Shown here piece by piece: positions 26,513-34,791 of a DNA stretch of 64,000 nt (its first letter is position 1; every line of letters starts with the position of its first letter). The notes under the pieces were generated by a model. That model did not search any database, was not told where the DNA came from, and saw only the letters and a program-made list of their open reading frames with translations. Source of the DNA: Paenibacillus woosongensis (GTDB lineage Bacteria; Bacillota; Bacilli; Paenibacillales; Paenibacillaceae); NCBI RefSeq assembly GCF_009725165.1, contig NZ_WNZW01000016.1, positions 40,465 to 104,464 of the forward strand, in the 5' to 3' direction. The translations under genes and the position numbers were made by a program.

Positions 26513-26541
26513 TTGACAGGTAGGGTTAATTGGTATATTCT
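26513..26541 (+). promoter_or_regulatory. Putative promoter of the marR-arylsulfotransferase-ABC operon
   Basis: TTGACA at 26513-26518 with TATTCT at 26536-26541 (17-bp spacer), or TATATT at 26534 (15-bp). The mRNA would have a leader of about 210 nt. Confidence 0.5.
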
Positions 26542-26616
26542 AATTTCAAGCCTGATAGGTCGTTGTTCATTATCTAATCATTTATTATTTCAAAATCAAA
26601 CTAAATCATTAGCCGA

Positions 26617-26683
26617 TTGGTCCACCAAAGGCTCCTGTGTTCGAAACCGAGTAATTTTCGGTAAAGAACAGGGAGCCTTTTCT
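26617..26683 (+). terminator. Leader hairpin (possible attenuator) upstream of marR
   Basis: A short TTGGT-CC-ACCAA palindrome (26617-26628) runs into a larger hairpin in which AAAGGCTCCTGT (from 26627) pairs with ACAGGGAGCCTTT (to 26680) with a single bulge, enclosing a small CCGA/TCGG stem, and is followed by TTTTCTG. It looks like an intrinsic terminator lying between promoter and first gene. Confidence 0.55.
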
Positions 26684-26755
26684 GTATTTGACGAATCTAA
26701 AAGGCCGTCCAGTATATCTCCAGCGGCTTAGTGGATTGGGAGAGGAAGGAGCGTT

Positions 26756-27298
26756 ATGGAACATAAAGATTGGGCGCGAATGGAGGAGGCGGATTGGCAT
26801 TTCCGCCGGCTCGTCAGGCGATTTGTGAAGGAGCGGGACAAAATTGCGATTGAAGGCGTGTCGCTTCCCGGCATGCTTATCCTTAACGCCATTATGCGGG
26901 ATGGGGAACAAAGGCTCGGAGATTTGGCGGAACAGCTGGATTTTACGTCTGGCGCTGTCACGGCGATCTGCGACAAGCTGGAAAAGCTGGGTTACGCCAT
27001 TCGCAGACGCAGCGTGGCGGATCGCAGATCCGTGGCTCTGTATATTACTGAGGAGGGGAGGAGGATGGTTGAACGCAACTGGGCGGCAGCTACATATATG
27101 ATCGATGCCATTTTCGGCGAATTTACCCTGGATGAGCTTGAAATTCAAATTTCATTATTCCGGAGCCTGCACGATCGGCTGGACGGATTCGCAGAAGGAG
27201 TTTTGCGCCTGACGAAGTCCTTGGAGGACAGCGACACGGCGGCAGCCAACCAGCTAAAGGCTGGCCTGCAGCGAACAAACCGGTTTATTACCTACTAA
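26756..27298 (+). CDS. MarR-family transcriptional regulator
   Basis: 180-residue winged-helix regulator. The DNA-binding part reads RLGDLAEQLDFTSGAVTAICDKLEKLGYAIRRRSVADRRSVALYITEEGRR, with the D-R-R wing motif typical of MarR proteins; it has an extended C terminus. AAGGAGC precedes the ATG. It lies 31 bp ahead of the arylsulfotransferase-like gene and is probably the local regulator of that gene and of the ABC importer. Confidence 0.88.
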   Translation: MEHKDWARMEEADWHFRRLVRRFVKERDKIAIEGVSLPGMLILNAIMRDGEQRLGDLAEQLDFTSGAVTAICDKLEKLGYAIRRRSVADRRSVALYITEEGRRMVERNWAAATYMIDAIFGEFTLDELEIQISLFRSLHDRLDGFAEGVLRLTKSLEDSDTAAANQLKAGLQRTNRFITY

Positions 27299-27329
27299 AT
27301 TTATACGGTGTATGAAAGGAGAGAGCAAT

Positions 27330-28781
27330 ATGGGACATCCCACGATTTATCCTACGGGAACGACGGTATATTTGCCGGAAAAAGCATGGAACGGTTATAC
27401 GATTTATCAGGCTGCCGATACCGGGGCGCTGCTCATTGAGATGAATGGAAGAGAGGTTCATTTATGGAAAGGCCTGCGAGGCTTTCCGAACAAATTGTTC
27501 CCGGGCGGCTACGTCCTGGGCAGCACGTCGGAGCGCGATCCAAAATACGGCTTCCAGGATGAGAAGAACCTGGTCCAGGTGGATTGGGACGGCAACATCG
27601 TCTGGAAATTCGACCGCTATGCTTGGATTGAGGACCCGGGGCACCCGGCGCAGTGGATGGCGCGGCAGCATCACGATTATCAGCGGGAAGGCAATCCGGT
27701 CGGCTATTATGTACCGGGGCTGGAACCGAAAGTCGACTCCGGCAACACTACAATCCTTGCGCACAAGAACGTGCAGCGCCCCGACATCTCCGATACCGAG
27801 CTGCTCGACGATACGATCATCGAGGTGGACTGGGAGGGGAATGTCATCTGGGAATGGGCGGTGAGCGACCACTTCCATGAGCTGGGCTTCGATGACGATG
27901 CCAAGGCGGCGCTGTTTCGCGATCCGAACACCCGGTCATTCGGCACGCACGCCGGGGATTGGATGCATATCAACTCTATATCGGTGCTGGGACCCAACAA
28001 GCACTACGATGCTGGCGATGAGCGCTTCCACCCGGATAATCTGATCTGGGATGCCCGTGAAACGAACATTATGGCGATCATCGACAAGCGATCAGGCTAC
28101 ATTGTCTGGAAACTCGGCCCGAATTACGATACGAAAGAAACGGAACATCTCGGCTGGATCATCGGCCAGCATCATGCCCACCTGATTCCCAGAGGCCTGC
28201 CGGGCGAAGGTAATCTTCTCGTGTTCGACAACGGGGGCTGGGGCGGCTATGGCAGACCGAATCCCGAAGCTCCAGACGGGCTGAAGGTGGCGCGCCGCGA
28301 CCATTCCCGCATTTTGGAGATCAACCCGGTAACGCTGGAGATCGAATGGCAGTATACCCCGACTGAAGCGGGATTCCAGGCGCCGCTCGACTCGTATCGG
28401 TTTTACAGTCCGTATATCAGCTCCGCACAGCGGCTGCCGAACGGAAATACGCTGATTACCGAAGGGGCGGATGGGCGGATTTTTGAAGTTACCCAGGAGC
28501 ATGAACTGGTCTGGGAATACATTTCGCCTTACAAGAACAAACGCAATTCCAACATGGTTTATCGGGCTTACCGAGTACCCTATGAGTGGGTACCGCAGCT
28601 GGAGAAACCAGTGGAGACTGAAATTGAACCGATTGACGTGGCGGACTTCCGTCTGCCCGGCGCCGCACCGAGAGGTGCCGTAACAGCGGTTGAAGTCGAA
28701 GGAACTGCTTCTTACGGCGAGGGCGCCTTCTGCGTGGCTACGACGGACGAGGCGGACAGGAAGGAAAGGGATCCGCAATGA
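27330..28781 (+). CDS. Arylsulfotransferase (ASST)-like propeller protein
   Basis: 483-residue protein resembling the ASST family (Arylsulfotran_2-type), which transfers sulfate between phenolic sulfates and phenols without PAPS. Repeated blades show D-W-x-G-N-I-V-W-K/E-W (residues about 85-95, 175-185) and histidine-rich loops QHHDY and IGQHHAHLIPRG that could hold the catalytic histidine. Unlike the periplasmic E. coli enzyme, no signal peptide is visible. The ATG at 27330 follows AAAGGAGAG. It overlaps the next gene by 4 bp (ATGA), which encodes the binding protein of a sulfonate/taurine-type importer; this supports a sulfur-scavenging role, but activity is inferred. Confidence 0.72.
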   Translation: MGHPTIYPTGTTVYLPEKAWNGYTIYQAADTGALLIEMNGREVHLWKGLRGFPNKLFPGGYVLGSTSERDPKYGFQDEKNLVQVDWDGNIVWKFDRYAWIEDPGHPAQWMARQHHDYQREGNPVGYYVPGLEPKVDSGNTTILAHKNVQRPDISDTELLDDTIIEVDWEGNVIWEWAVSDHFHELGFDDDAKAALFRDPNTRSFGTHAGDWMHINSISVLGPNKHYDAGDERFHPDNLIWDARETNIMAIIDKRSGYIVWKLGPNYDTKETEHLGWIIGQHHAHLIPRGLPGEGNLLVFDNGGWGGYGRPNPEAPDGLKVARRDHSRILEINPVTLEIEWQYTPTEAGFQAPLDSYRFYSPYISSAQRLPNGNTLITEGADGRIFEVTQEHELVWEYISPYKNKRNSNMVYRAYRVPYEWVPQLEKPVETEIEPIDVADFRLPGAAPRGAVTAVEVEGTASYGEGAFCVATTDEADRKERDPQ

Positions 28782-29788
28782 AAAAACGCAGCATTCGTCA
28801 TGTAAGCCTATCGATTATCACGCTCCTGCTTGCGGGCACGCTGCTTAGCGCCTGCCAAGCGGCCTCAGGTTCGGATCAAGGCAGCAAGCTCAAGCTGAGA
28901 ATAGCTGACATTTCCACGAATACCGTGTTTCGCGTCGCGAAAAATAAAGGATTTTTTGAGAAACACGGCATAGACGCAGAGCTGGTGAACTTCGCTACTC
29001 CGGCCGAAGGAGTCAATTCCTTGTTCATCAAGCAGGTTGACATCGCCTTTGGCGCGGATTTCCCGCTGCTGAACGCCGTCAGTAAAGGAGACTATTCGAT
29101 CTTCGCTTCTTCCGGAACGGCGACCGACCTGAGCGCTAGCGAGTGGAAATTGTTTGCCCGCAAAGAGATTGCTGGCGCGGCGGATTTGAAAGGCAGGAAG
29201 CTGAGCTTCTCGCGCGGAACGTTCATCCCTTATTTGTGGGATGTGTATTTGCAGCAGCACGGCGTTCAGTTGTCCGATGTGACACTTGTGGGTCAAGGCG
29301 GTTTTGACGAAGCTTATGTGGCTTTAAAAAAAGGAGAGATCGATGCAGCTTGGGTTTACGGAGCCGTACTCAACGAGAAATTTACAGCGCTCGAAGAAGC
29401 TTATGAGCTGACGGACATGTCGCAAACTTCGGTGCGGCTTGGTACTGGGCTTATTGCTTCCAATGAGCTAATTCAGAATCACGGGGACAGTCTCGTAAGG
29501 TTTCTGAGGGCATTGGACGAAGCTTCCTCCTATGCCCAGGCGAACCCGGACGAAGCTGCGGACATCATGTACGCAGAAGTGAAGCAGCCTAGGGAAGCGA
29601 CCTTGAAGGATCTTCCGAAGAATCCCTGGCAACTCGGTTTTACCCAGCAAGCGTACGAGGGATTGGTTGGCCAAAAGAAATACATGGTGGAGAACGGCAT
29701 CATCGAGCGGGATTTTGACTTGAACGATAAATTAAATTTGGAACTGGTGCGTATAGCATTCCCGGCTCGCGTCATTGCATTGGAATAA
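28778..29788 (+). CDS. ABC importer substrate-binding lipoprotein (SsuA/TauA/NMT1-like)
   Basis: Extracytoplasmic receptor tethered by a lipobox (LLSAC at about residue 26). After the linker the fold is the NMT1/SsuA type: LRIADISTNTVFRVAKNKGFFEKHGIDAELVNF, then KQVDIAFGADFPLLNAVSKGDYSI and LKGRKLSFSRGTFIPYLWDVYLQQHG. These proteins bind aliphatic sulfonates, taurine, nitrate or thiamine precursors. Placement directly after an arylsulfotransferase-like gene suggests aryl sulfate or sulfonate ligands. Confidence 0.85.
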   Translation: MKKRSIRHVSLSIITLLLAGTLLSACQAASGSDQGSKLKLRIADISTNTVFRVAKNKGFFEKHGIDAELVNFATPAEGVNSLFIKQVDIAFGADFPLLNAVSKGDYSIFASSGTATDLSASEWKLFARKEIAGAADLKGRKLSFSRGTFIPYLWDVYLQQHGVQLSDVTLVGQGGFDEAYVALKKGEIDAAWVYGAVLNEKFTALEEAYELTDMSQTSVRLGTGLIASNELIQNHGDSLVRFLRALDEASSYAQANPDEAADIMYAEVKQPREATLKDLPKNPWQLGFTQQAYEGLVGQKKYMVENGIIERDFDLNDKLNLELVRIAFPARVIALE

Positions 29789-29805
29789 GAGAGGGGAAGA
29801 CATCC

Positions 29806-30582
29806 ATGAGTTTATTGCCCAAACCAAATGAAATTCATATAGAAGGGTTGAACAAGAGCTATGCGCCCCAAGCTGCAGGAGATGTTCATTACATTATTCA
29901 GGATGTGAATCTGGTCGTCAAGGGAGGCGAGTTCTTTGTCCTGCTGGGACCAAGTGGCTGTGGAAAATCGACCCTTCTTAGCTTGATCGCTGGCTTTGTG
30001 TCAAAAACCTCCGGCCAGGTCAAGGTGGGTGAGAAGGAAGTGGAACGGCCCGGACAGGATCGGGCGGTCGTCTTTCAGCAGGCGGATTCCTCCTTGTTCC
30101 CTTGGCTGACGGTCAGAGAGAATGTGGAGTTCGGCCTGCGGATGAAACGGATTCCAGCTGTTCGCCGGAAGGAGGTATCGGACCGGTTCATTTCGCTTGT
30201 AGGGCTCAAGGGACATGAGAACAAATTCCCGCGGGAGCTATCCGGCGGCATGAAGCAGCGAGTACAGCTGGCGAGAGTGCTCTCGAACGATCCGGCCATT
30301 CTCCTGATGGATGAACCTTTCGGAGCGCTGGATGCGATGACCCGCCGGACGATGCAGAGGGAACTGGTGAACATTTGGCGGGATACCGATAAAACCGTGA
30401 TTTTTGTGACGCATGATATTCAGGAGGCGTTATTGCTCGGAGGACGCATCGGCATAATGTCGTCAGGGCCTGCCTCCCAAATTACACATGTTTATGAGGT
30501 GCCCCTCGGCTATCCCCGGGATTTGACCACACCGGAATTTCAACGGCTTTACAACCAGATCCAGTCGCATTTTGACGACTAA
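29806..30582 (+). CDS. ABC importer ATP-binding protein (SsuB/TauB-like)
   Basis: 258-residue ATPase with Walker A LGPSGCGKSTLLSL, Q-loop VFQQADSSLFPWLTV, signature LSGGMKQRVQLARVL, Walker B ILLMDEPFGALDAMTRR and H-loop VTHDIQEALLL. The PWLTVRENVEFGL stretch is characteristic of nitrate/sulfonate/taurine ATPases. GAGGGGAAG precedes the ATG, 17 bp after the binding-protein gene. Confidence 0.92.
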   Translation: MSLLPKPNEIHIEGLNKSYAPQAAGDVHYIIQDVNLVVKGGEFFVLLGPSGCGKSTLLSLIAGFVSKTSGQVKVGEKEVERPGQDRAVVFQQADSSLFPWLTVRENVEFGLRMKRIPAVRRKEVSDRFISLVGLKGHENKFPRELSGGMKQRVQLARVLSNDPAILLMDEPFGALDAMTRRTMQRELVNIWRDTDKTVIFVTHDIQEALLLGGRIGIMSSGPASQITHVYEVPLGYPRDLTTPEFQRLYNQIQSHFDD

Positions 30583-30604
30583 AGCAGGAAGCGGAGGGAG
30601 CAGC

Positions 30605-31381
30605 ATGAACGAAAAATTTAAGAAAGCTTGGATGCAGCTTTGGTTTTGGATCGTGATCCTCGGCCTTTGGCAATTGCTGTCGCTAGTGTACGGCCCGGAA
30701 ATCGTTCCGGGGCCTTTATATACAGCGAAAGGCGGCTATGAGCTCCTAGTGGACGGAACGCTGCTGCAATACATCGGCATTAGCGCATACCGCGTATTAT
30801 TGGGCTGGACGTTGGGCAGTCTGATCGCCGTGCCTGCGGGCATCATCATTGGAAGAGTAAATCCGATCCGGGTATTCGCGGAGCCTTTTCTCAACTTTGT
30901 CCGGTTCATTCCGCCGATTGCCTTTATCACCTTATTCCTGGTCTGGTTCGGCATTGGAGAAACATCGAAAGTGATGCTGATTATGTACGCTACATTCTTT
31001 ATCGTTATTCTCAATACGCTGACCGGCGTCTTGTCCGTTGAAGAGGATAAAATCCGCTCCGCTCGCAGCATGGGCGCCTCGGAATGGCAAATCGTCCTTC
31101 ATGTGATCATTCCGGCCACGGTTCCGTACATCTTTACGGGCGTCCGCCTGGCGATGGGCACGTCGTTTATGGCGATTATCGGCGCCGAAATGATCGCTTC
31201 CAACGAGGGCGTAGGGTATTTAATCTGGAACTCACGGCTGTTCTTCCGGACGGATTGGATATTTGTCGGGCTGATTTGTCTGGGATTGATGGGATTTCTG
31301 ACGGATCATGCGGTAGCGCTGCTTGGGCGAAAATTGCTGGCGCGATATGGTGTGGTCAGCACGACTTCTCTGAGGCGATAA
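30605..31381 (+). CDS. ABC importer permease (SsuC/TauC-like)
   Basis: 258-residue membrane protein with about six helices and the EAA loop AARSMGASEWQIVLHVIIPATVPYIFTGVR-like stretch (here starting SARSMGASE). The ATG at 30605 follows GGAGGGAG; the frame extends upstream into the ATPase gene. Last gene of the importer operon. The cognate substrate is probably the same sulfur or nitrogen compound as above. Confidence 0.9.
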   Translation: MNEKFKKAWMQLWFWIVILGLWQLLSLVYGPEIVPGPLYTAKGGYELLVDGTLLQYIGISAYRVLLGWTLGSLIAVPAGIIIGRVNPIRVFAEPFLNFVRFIPPIAFITLFLVWFGIGETSKVMLIMYATFFIVILNTLTGVLSVEEDKIRSARSMGASEWQIVLHVIIPATVPYIFTGVRLAMGTSFMAIIGAEMIASNEGVGYLIWNSRLFFRTDWIFVGLICLGLMGFLTDHAVALLGRKLLARYGVVSTTSLRR

Positions 31382-31408
31382 TGCAAAATGAATTTTGAAT
31401 GCCAAAAA

Positions 31409-31442
31409 GTCCCAGCTAAATATTCGCTGAATGCTGGGGGTA
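31409..31442 (+). terminator. Probable terminator of the importer operon
   Basis: TCCCAGC...GCTGGGGG hairpin with an internal ATATTC/GAAT pairing; only weakly T-rich afterwards. Confidence 0.55.
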
Positions 31443-31539
31443 TATAATTTAATTAACATAATGATAATTATGTAAACTAATTAAAAGCATCGGTAATCTC
31501 GGGATGGGAAAAGCACATTTCTTAAGTTTGATTCATTAT

Positions 31540-31578
31540 AACGCTCATCATCATTTGAATCATGGTGGGCGTTTTTCA
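31540..31578 (+). terminator. Second hairpin terminator before the small-peptide promoter
   Basis: AACGCTCATCATCAT pairs with ATCATGGTGGGCGTT (G-U pairs, one mismatch) followed by TTTTTC. Confidence 0.7.
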
Positions 31579-31579
31579 T

Positions 31580-31608
31580 TTGACAATATCTGGTGTTTTA
31601 TATATTAT
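31580..31608 (+). promoter_or_regulatory. Strong promoter of the 42-codon gene
   Basis: TTGACA at 31580-31585, 17-bp spacer, TATTAT at 31603-31608. It lies directly after a terminator and about 26 bp upstream of a strong ribosome site. Confidence 0.75.
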
Positions 31609-31634
31609 GTCGGAGATAGAAGAGGAGGGATGAT

Positions 31635-31763
31635 TTGAAGAATTTTATCAAAAATTCCAGCTGTCTTGTACTCATAGCCATCTTTTATTTTGGCGGAACC
31701 ACATTATTGCGCAATCATTACGAGGAATTCAATGACTCATATATGGGCGCAAATGGGTTATAG
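31635..31763 (+). CDS. Small membrane peptide, 42 residues, unknown function
   Basis: TTG start with AGGAGGGA at ideal distance, a near-consensus promoter just upstream and an intrinsic terminator downstream, so it forms a complete one-gene transcription unit. The peptide starts MKNFIKNSS, continues with one hydrophobic helix (CLVLIAIFYFGGTTLL) and ends in a polar tail (RNHYEEFNDSYMGANGL). The N-in positive charge suggests the tail lies outside. I do not recognise the family. It could be a small sporulation or stress membrane protein, or a type I toxin-like peptide, although the second hydrophobic half typical of toxins is absent. Confidence 0.6.
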   Translation: MKNFIKNSSCLVLIAIFYFGGTTLLRNHYEEFNDSYMGANGL

Positions 31764-31787
31764 CGCCTGTATCTTGCCTAACATAAC

Positions 31788-31832
31788 AAAAGGGTTGGAG
31801 CAGGGGATAGCCCTCGATCCAGCCCTTTTATT
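31788..31832. terminator. Bidirectional terminator between the small-peptide gene and the mannanase gene
   Basis: AAAAGGGTTGGA pairs with TCCAGCCCTTTT; T or A tracts on both sides serve both convergent genes. Confidence 0.8.
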
Positions 31833-31840
31833 TTACATCC

Positions 31841-34135
31841 TTACGGCTCAATCCCCCAGACAAGCTGACCGCCGATATACCCGGTAACCTGTTCATGGTC
31901 TGCGAACTGACTGCTGGAGGCCTTATACGAGTAATCGTTAGCTTGGTTGTAATTGGACCAGTCAGCTTTGGAGAATCGCGCTTGGATTTCTGCGCTTTGG
32001 CCCGGATTAAGCGTTCCAGTTGAACTCGTAAAGCCAATTTCCAAATAATAATCGGCTCCGGTAACCGGATTCGCCAGTTTCACGAAATTGCTGGTTACAT
32101 TTGCACTGCCGATACTGGCCCAGTCGCACCAGAAACCTTGTGCTTTTTCCCCATCAATTGTATAGTAATAGCGGAGTTTTACGTCACTAAGCTGAATCGC
32201 CGTATTCCCGGTGTTGACTATTTTGAATTTGGGCGAAATTCCGTTAGTGGAGGCGCTTGTGCTGCCGTTAAAGGCTTGGATTGCCAAGCCTCCTGCGGGT
32301 ATGGGAACACCGCTGTCCACTACATTTACTGTAAGAACTGCGTTTTTTCCTCCGCTGAAATGAAAGGTTATCGTATGCTGTCCCAGCGGCAGCTTGGAAA
32401 GATAGGAATTGCTCAGTACGACAGCAGCACTTGATGCTGTATAATCCTGGCCCGATTGAAGAGTATAATTTCCATTCGTTATGCTCGCAAGCTGGTGGCC
32501 GTTTAAGGTAAGGGATACGGAAATATCCTGCTCTAGATTCGCCGCTTTATCCAATGCTGCATTCACAGGCGAAATCGCAGCACTTGGCGTTGGAGCGTCA
32601 ACCTTTAAATTGGGCAGCTCATCCAATGTGATGACATAATCGCTTTGATAAAGCGTTGTCAGGGTGGCCGGATCATTAAAAGCAGAACTCATCAGATGCT
32701 CGCCATACCAAGGGCAGAAGTAGAGCCATCCCGCTTTTTCCTCGATCAGATTCTGCAGGCTTGGGACGGTGTCGTTCTCCGTCATGGCCACCATTTTCGT
32801 GCCGCCAGTTAAATCAACAAGCTGATAGAAAATCGAAGTAATCGCATCCTCATTGGGCACGCCGGATAGACCGTCATGGCGGTTGTAAATCGTATTATAT
32901 TTATCATAGCCGACGATATCTACCTGATCGTCACCGGGATACCATGCGGGGGAAGTCGGATACACATAGCTGTTGTAGGTCCATATCAAGTTATGCAAGC
33001 CGTACGTTTCCGTAAGTTCGGTATAGAGCAAATCCCACAGCTGCTTGTACACCTCGGCGCCTGCCGAAGCCCACCAGAACCACGCGCCTTCTCCGTTCAA
33101 CCCGCCGTTGCCCTCAGCCTCATGATAGGGACGGAAAACAACCGGCACATGGTTATCCTGCAGAATCTGCAGCTGTTCCGCTAAATCCTCAATAGTCATC
33201 ATCACGTATTGATATTCTTTCGTACCAGGAATCACCGCATTGGCTGTATTAAAATTGGTTTCGGTCGGCTTGTAGGTAGCGTCCTTCCAGTCCACAAACT
33301 CCCCGAGCTGGTAGGTGGTGAAATTTCGGGGCACATTGATATGCCAGCTGGCTGTCGCGATTCCGCCGCGGTTGTTTACCCAATCGATAGCCCGATCGGT
33401 CGTTCCGTCCTCCCAGCCGTACAACGGATTATAGTTCATAAAATCAAAGCCGCGGATGGCCGGATACTTTCCGGTTAAATTGTAAATCCAATCAAACTCC
33501 AGCTCATAATTGCCATCGTTTCCGCTTCCATAAATCTCCTGCTGGCCGGAAATAATGTGGTTACCGTAAACCTCCGTTAAATAATTCATCAAAAGCTGTG
33601 TTTCCGGTGTAGCCTCAGGATCGGTGAGGACAGGCTGCACATCCAGAGGGTCAAGATCGGCATAATCCACCGTAAAGGTATCGAAATAAGCGAAGCCCCA
33701 ACCAGCCTTCAGCTGAATCGTGTTGGTTCCCTGGTTTAACTTATGAAAGCCGAAATCGAAATTCGACCACGTGGTCGTGTAGGGCAGCATATACGAACCC
33801 TTGGTAACGCCGTTAACGGTTAAATATTGAAGCCTGCCGTCAGGACTCAGCTCCTGCATATAGCGGGTGGAGATCGCATACATGCCGGTTTCCGGGACAG
33901 TCACTGTAAAGGTCATAGTGCCGGAATTCTGCATCCAGACAAATCCACTCCCAGAGAAGCCGGGTTTCGGTTGTCCGTAAATTTCCGTCACGACTTGAAG
34001 ATCGGAGCTGAGCTGAGCGTTTTCGCTTTCAATCGTGAAAAGTGGGGTGTCCGCATGAACGGGCACTGTCATCAAGCCAAGGAGAAGAGTAAATGCCAGC
34101 AGCATTGCGCTTGCCTTTTTGAGCCAATTTGTCAT
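31841..34135 (-). CDS. Secreted GH26 endo-beta-1,4-mannanase with CBM35-like, X2 and CBM3 modules
   Basis: 764-residue extracellular enzyme that would cleave plant mannans. Order: signal peptide (1-28), N-terminal CBM35/CBM6-like module (about 30-165), GH26 TIM barrel (about 175-500) with the acid/base in FRPYHEAEG (E339) and the nucleophile in AMTENDTVPS (E453), an X2-type Ig-like module (about 510-600), and a family 3 cellulose-binding module (about 615-764; NTAIQLSDVKLRYYYTIDG, NPGQSAEIQARFSKADWSNY). A CBM3 directs the enzyme to cellulose-associated mannan. A cre-like site lies upstream, suggesting carbon catabolite control. Confidence 0.92.
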   Translation of the reverse strand: MTNWLKKASAMLLAFTLLLGLMTVPVHADTPLFTIESENAQLSSDLQVVTEIYGQPKPGFSGSGFVWMQNSGTMTFTVTVPETGMYAISTRYMQELSPDGRLQYLTVNGVTKGSYMLPYTTTWSNFDFGFHKLNQGTNTIQLKAGWGFAYFDTFTVDYADLDPLDVQPVLTDPEATPETQLLMNYLTEVYGNHIISGQQEIYGSGNDGNYELEFDWIYNLTGKYPAIRGFDFMNYNPLYGWEDGTTDRAIDWVNNRGGIATASWHINVPRNFTTYQLGEFVDWKDATYKPTETNFNTANAVIPGTKEYQYVMMTIEDLAEQLQILQDNHVPVVFRPYHEAEGNGGLNGEGAWFWWASAGAEVYKQLWDLLYTELTETYGLHNLIWTYNSYVYPTSPAWYPGDDQVDIVGYDKYNTIYNRHDGLSGVPNEDAITSIFYQLVDLTGGTKMVAMTENDTVPSLQNLIEEKAGWLYFCPWYGEHLMSSAFNDPATLTTLYQSDYVITLDELPNLKVDAPTPSAAISPVNAALDKAANLEQDISVSLTLNGHQLASITNGNYTLQSGQDYTASSAAVVLSNSYLSKLPLGQHTITFHFSGGKNAVLTVNVVDSGVPIPAGGLAIQAFNGSTSASTNGISPKFKIVNTGNTAIQLSDVKLRYYYTIDGEKAQGFWCDWASIGSANVTSNFVKLANPVTGADYYLEIGFTSSTGTLNPGQSAEIQARFSKADWSNYNQANDYSYKASSSQFADHEQVTGYIGGQLVWGIEP

Positions 34136-34161
34136 GATCAGACTTCCTTTCCATGTAAGAT

Positions 34162-34176
34162 ATGAAAACGATTATA
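34162..34176. promoter_or_regulatory. Possible CcpA (cre) site upstream of the mannanase gene
   Basis: ATGAAAACGATTATA matches the cre consensus WTGNAANCGNWNNCW at all but one position and lies about 27 bp upstream of the start codon. Confidence 0.4.
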
Positions 34177-34303
34177 CAATCTACCAACTCATGGATGCGC
34201 TTTCATAGTATCATGTATACCATTATATGTAAATACAACCATTTGAAGCTGGAAGCAAAACAACCCAGACTGCCAATACGACAGCCGGGGTTGTTTCAAT
34301 AAT

Positions 34304-34675
34304 TCAACTATGATTTGTGTGTTGAAGAGTTTGGATAAAAATTTGCTCAATATGATTATCGTCTAAGGAGTAATATACGGTTTTACCGACCTTACGGCGT
34401 TTTACAATCCTCATATTTCGTAAATACCTTAGCTGGTGAGAGACAGCGGATTGTCCCATTCCTAAGAGTACCGTCAAATCATGAACGCACAGCTCTCTTT
34501 TTAATAATGCACTAATTAATTTAACCCGGGTTGGATCACTAAAAGCTTTGAACCAGTCGGCAAATTGAACAGCTGCCTGATCGTCTATCAGCTCTGCCTT
34601 AATTGTGTTTAAATCTGTATCCGATCCAAGGCAAATTGTGTCACATTCCTCAGCAGAATTTAGAGACTGTGTCAT
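34304..34675 (-). CDS. ArsR/SmtB-family metal-responsive repressor
   Basis: 123-residue winged-helix repressor. An N-terminal Cys pair (ECDTIC) and ELCVHDLTVLLGMGQSAVSHQLRYLRNMRIVKRRKVGKTVYYSLDDNHI form the CadC/SmtB-like pattern; the Cys of ELCV in helix 3 plus N-terminal cysteines make up the alpha3N soft-metal site of CadC-like proteins, and the C-terminal DNHIEQIFIQTLQHTNH helix has ligands of the alpha5 zinc site. The ATG at 34675 follows AAAGGTGA. It is divergent from the ACR3-like carrier and close to a P1B-ATPase gene. Confidence 0.87.
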   Translation of the reverse strand: MTQSLNSAEECDTICLGSDTDLNTIKAELIDDQAAVQFADWFKAFSDPTRVKLISALLKRELCVHDLTVLLGMGQSAVSHQLRYLRNMRIVKRRKVGKTVYYSLDDNHIEQIFIQTLQHTNHS

Positions 34676-34757
34676 TAAAATCACCTTTCTGTTAGCATCT
34701 TTTCCATTATTATAACAAAAAAAAGGACTTAAACGAAATGATTACTATTAAGTGCTG

Positions 34758-34766
34758 TGATATAAT
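34758..34766 (+). promoter_or_regulatory. Extended -10 promoter of the ACR3-like carrier gene
   Basis: TGATATAAT is an extended -10 element. It lies downstream of the first in-frame ATG (34738), which rules that codon out and supports the GTG start at 34792. Confidence 0.6.
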
Positions 34767-34791
34767 CCGAATAAAAAGAGGAGATTGGGTA

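Noticed and set aside
28092..28778. 228-codon minus-strand frame inside the arylsulfotransferase-like gene
   Set aside because: Length is explained by high GC at third positions of the real gene; no ribosome site and no domain.
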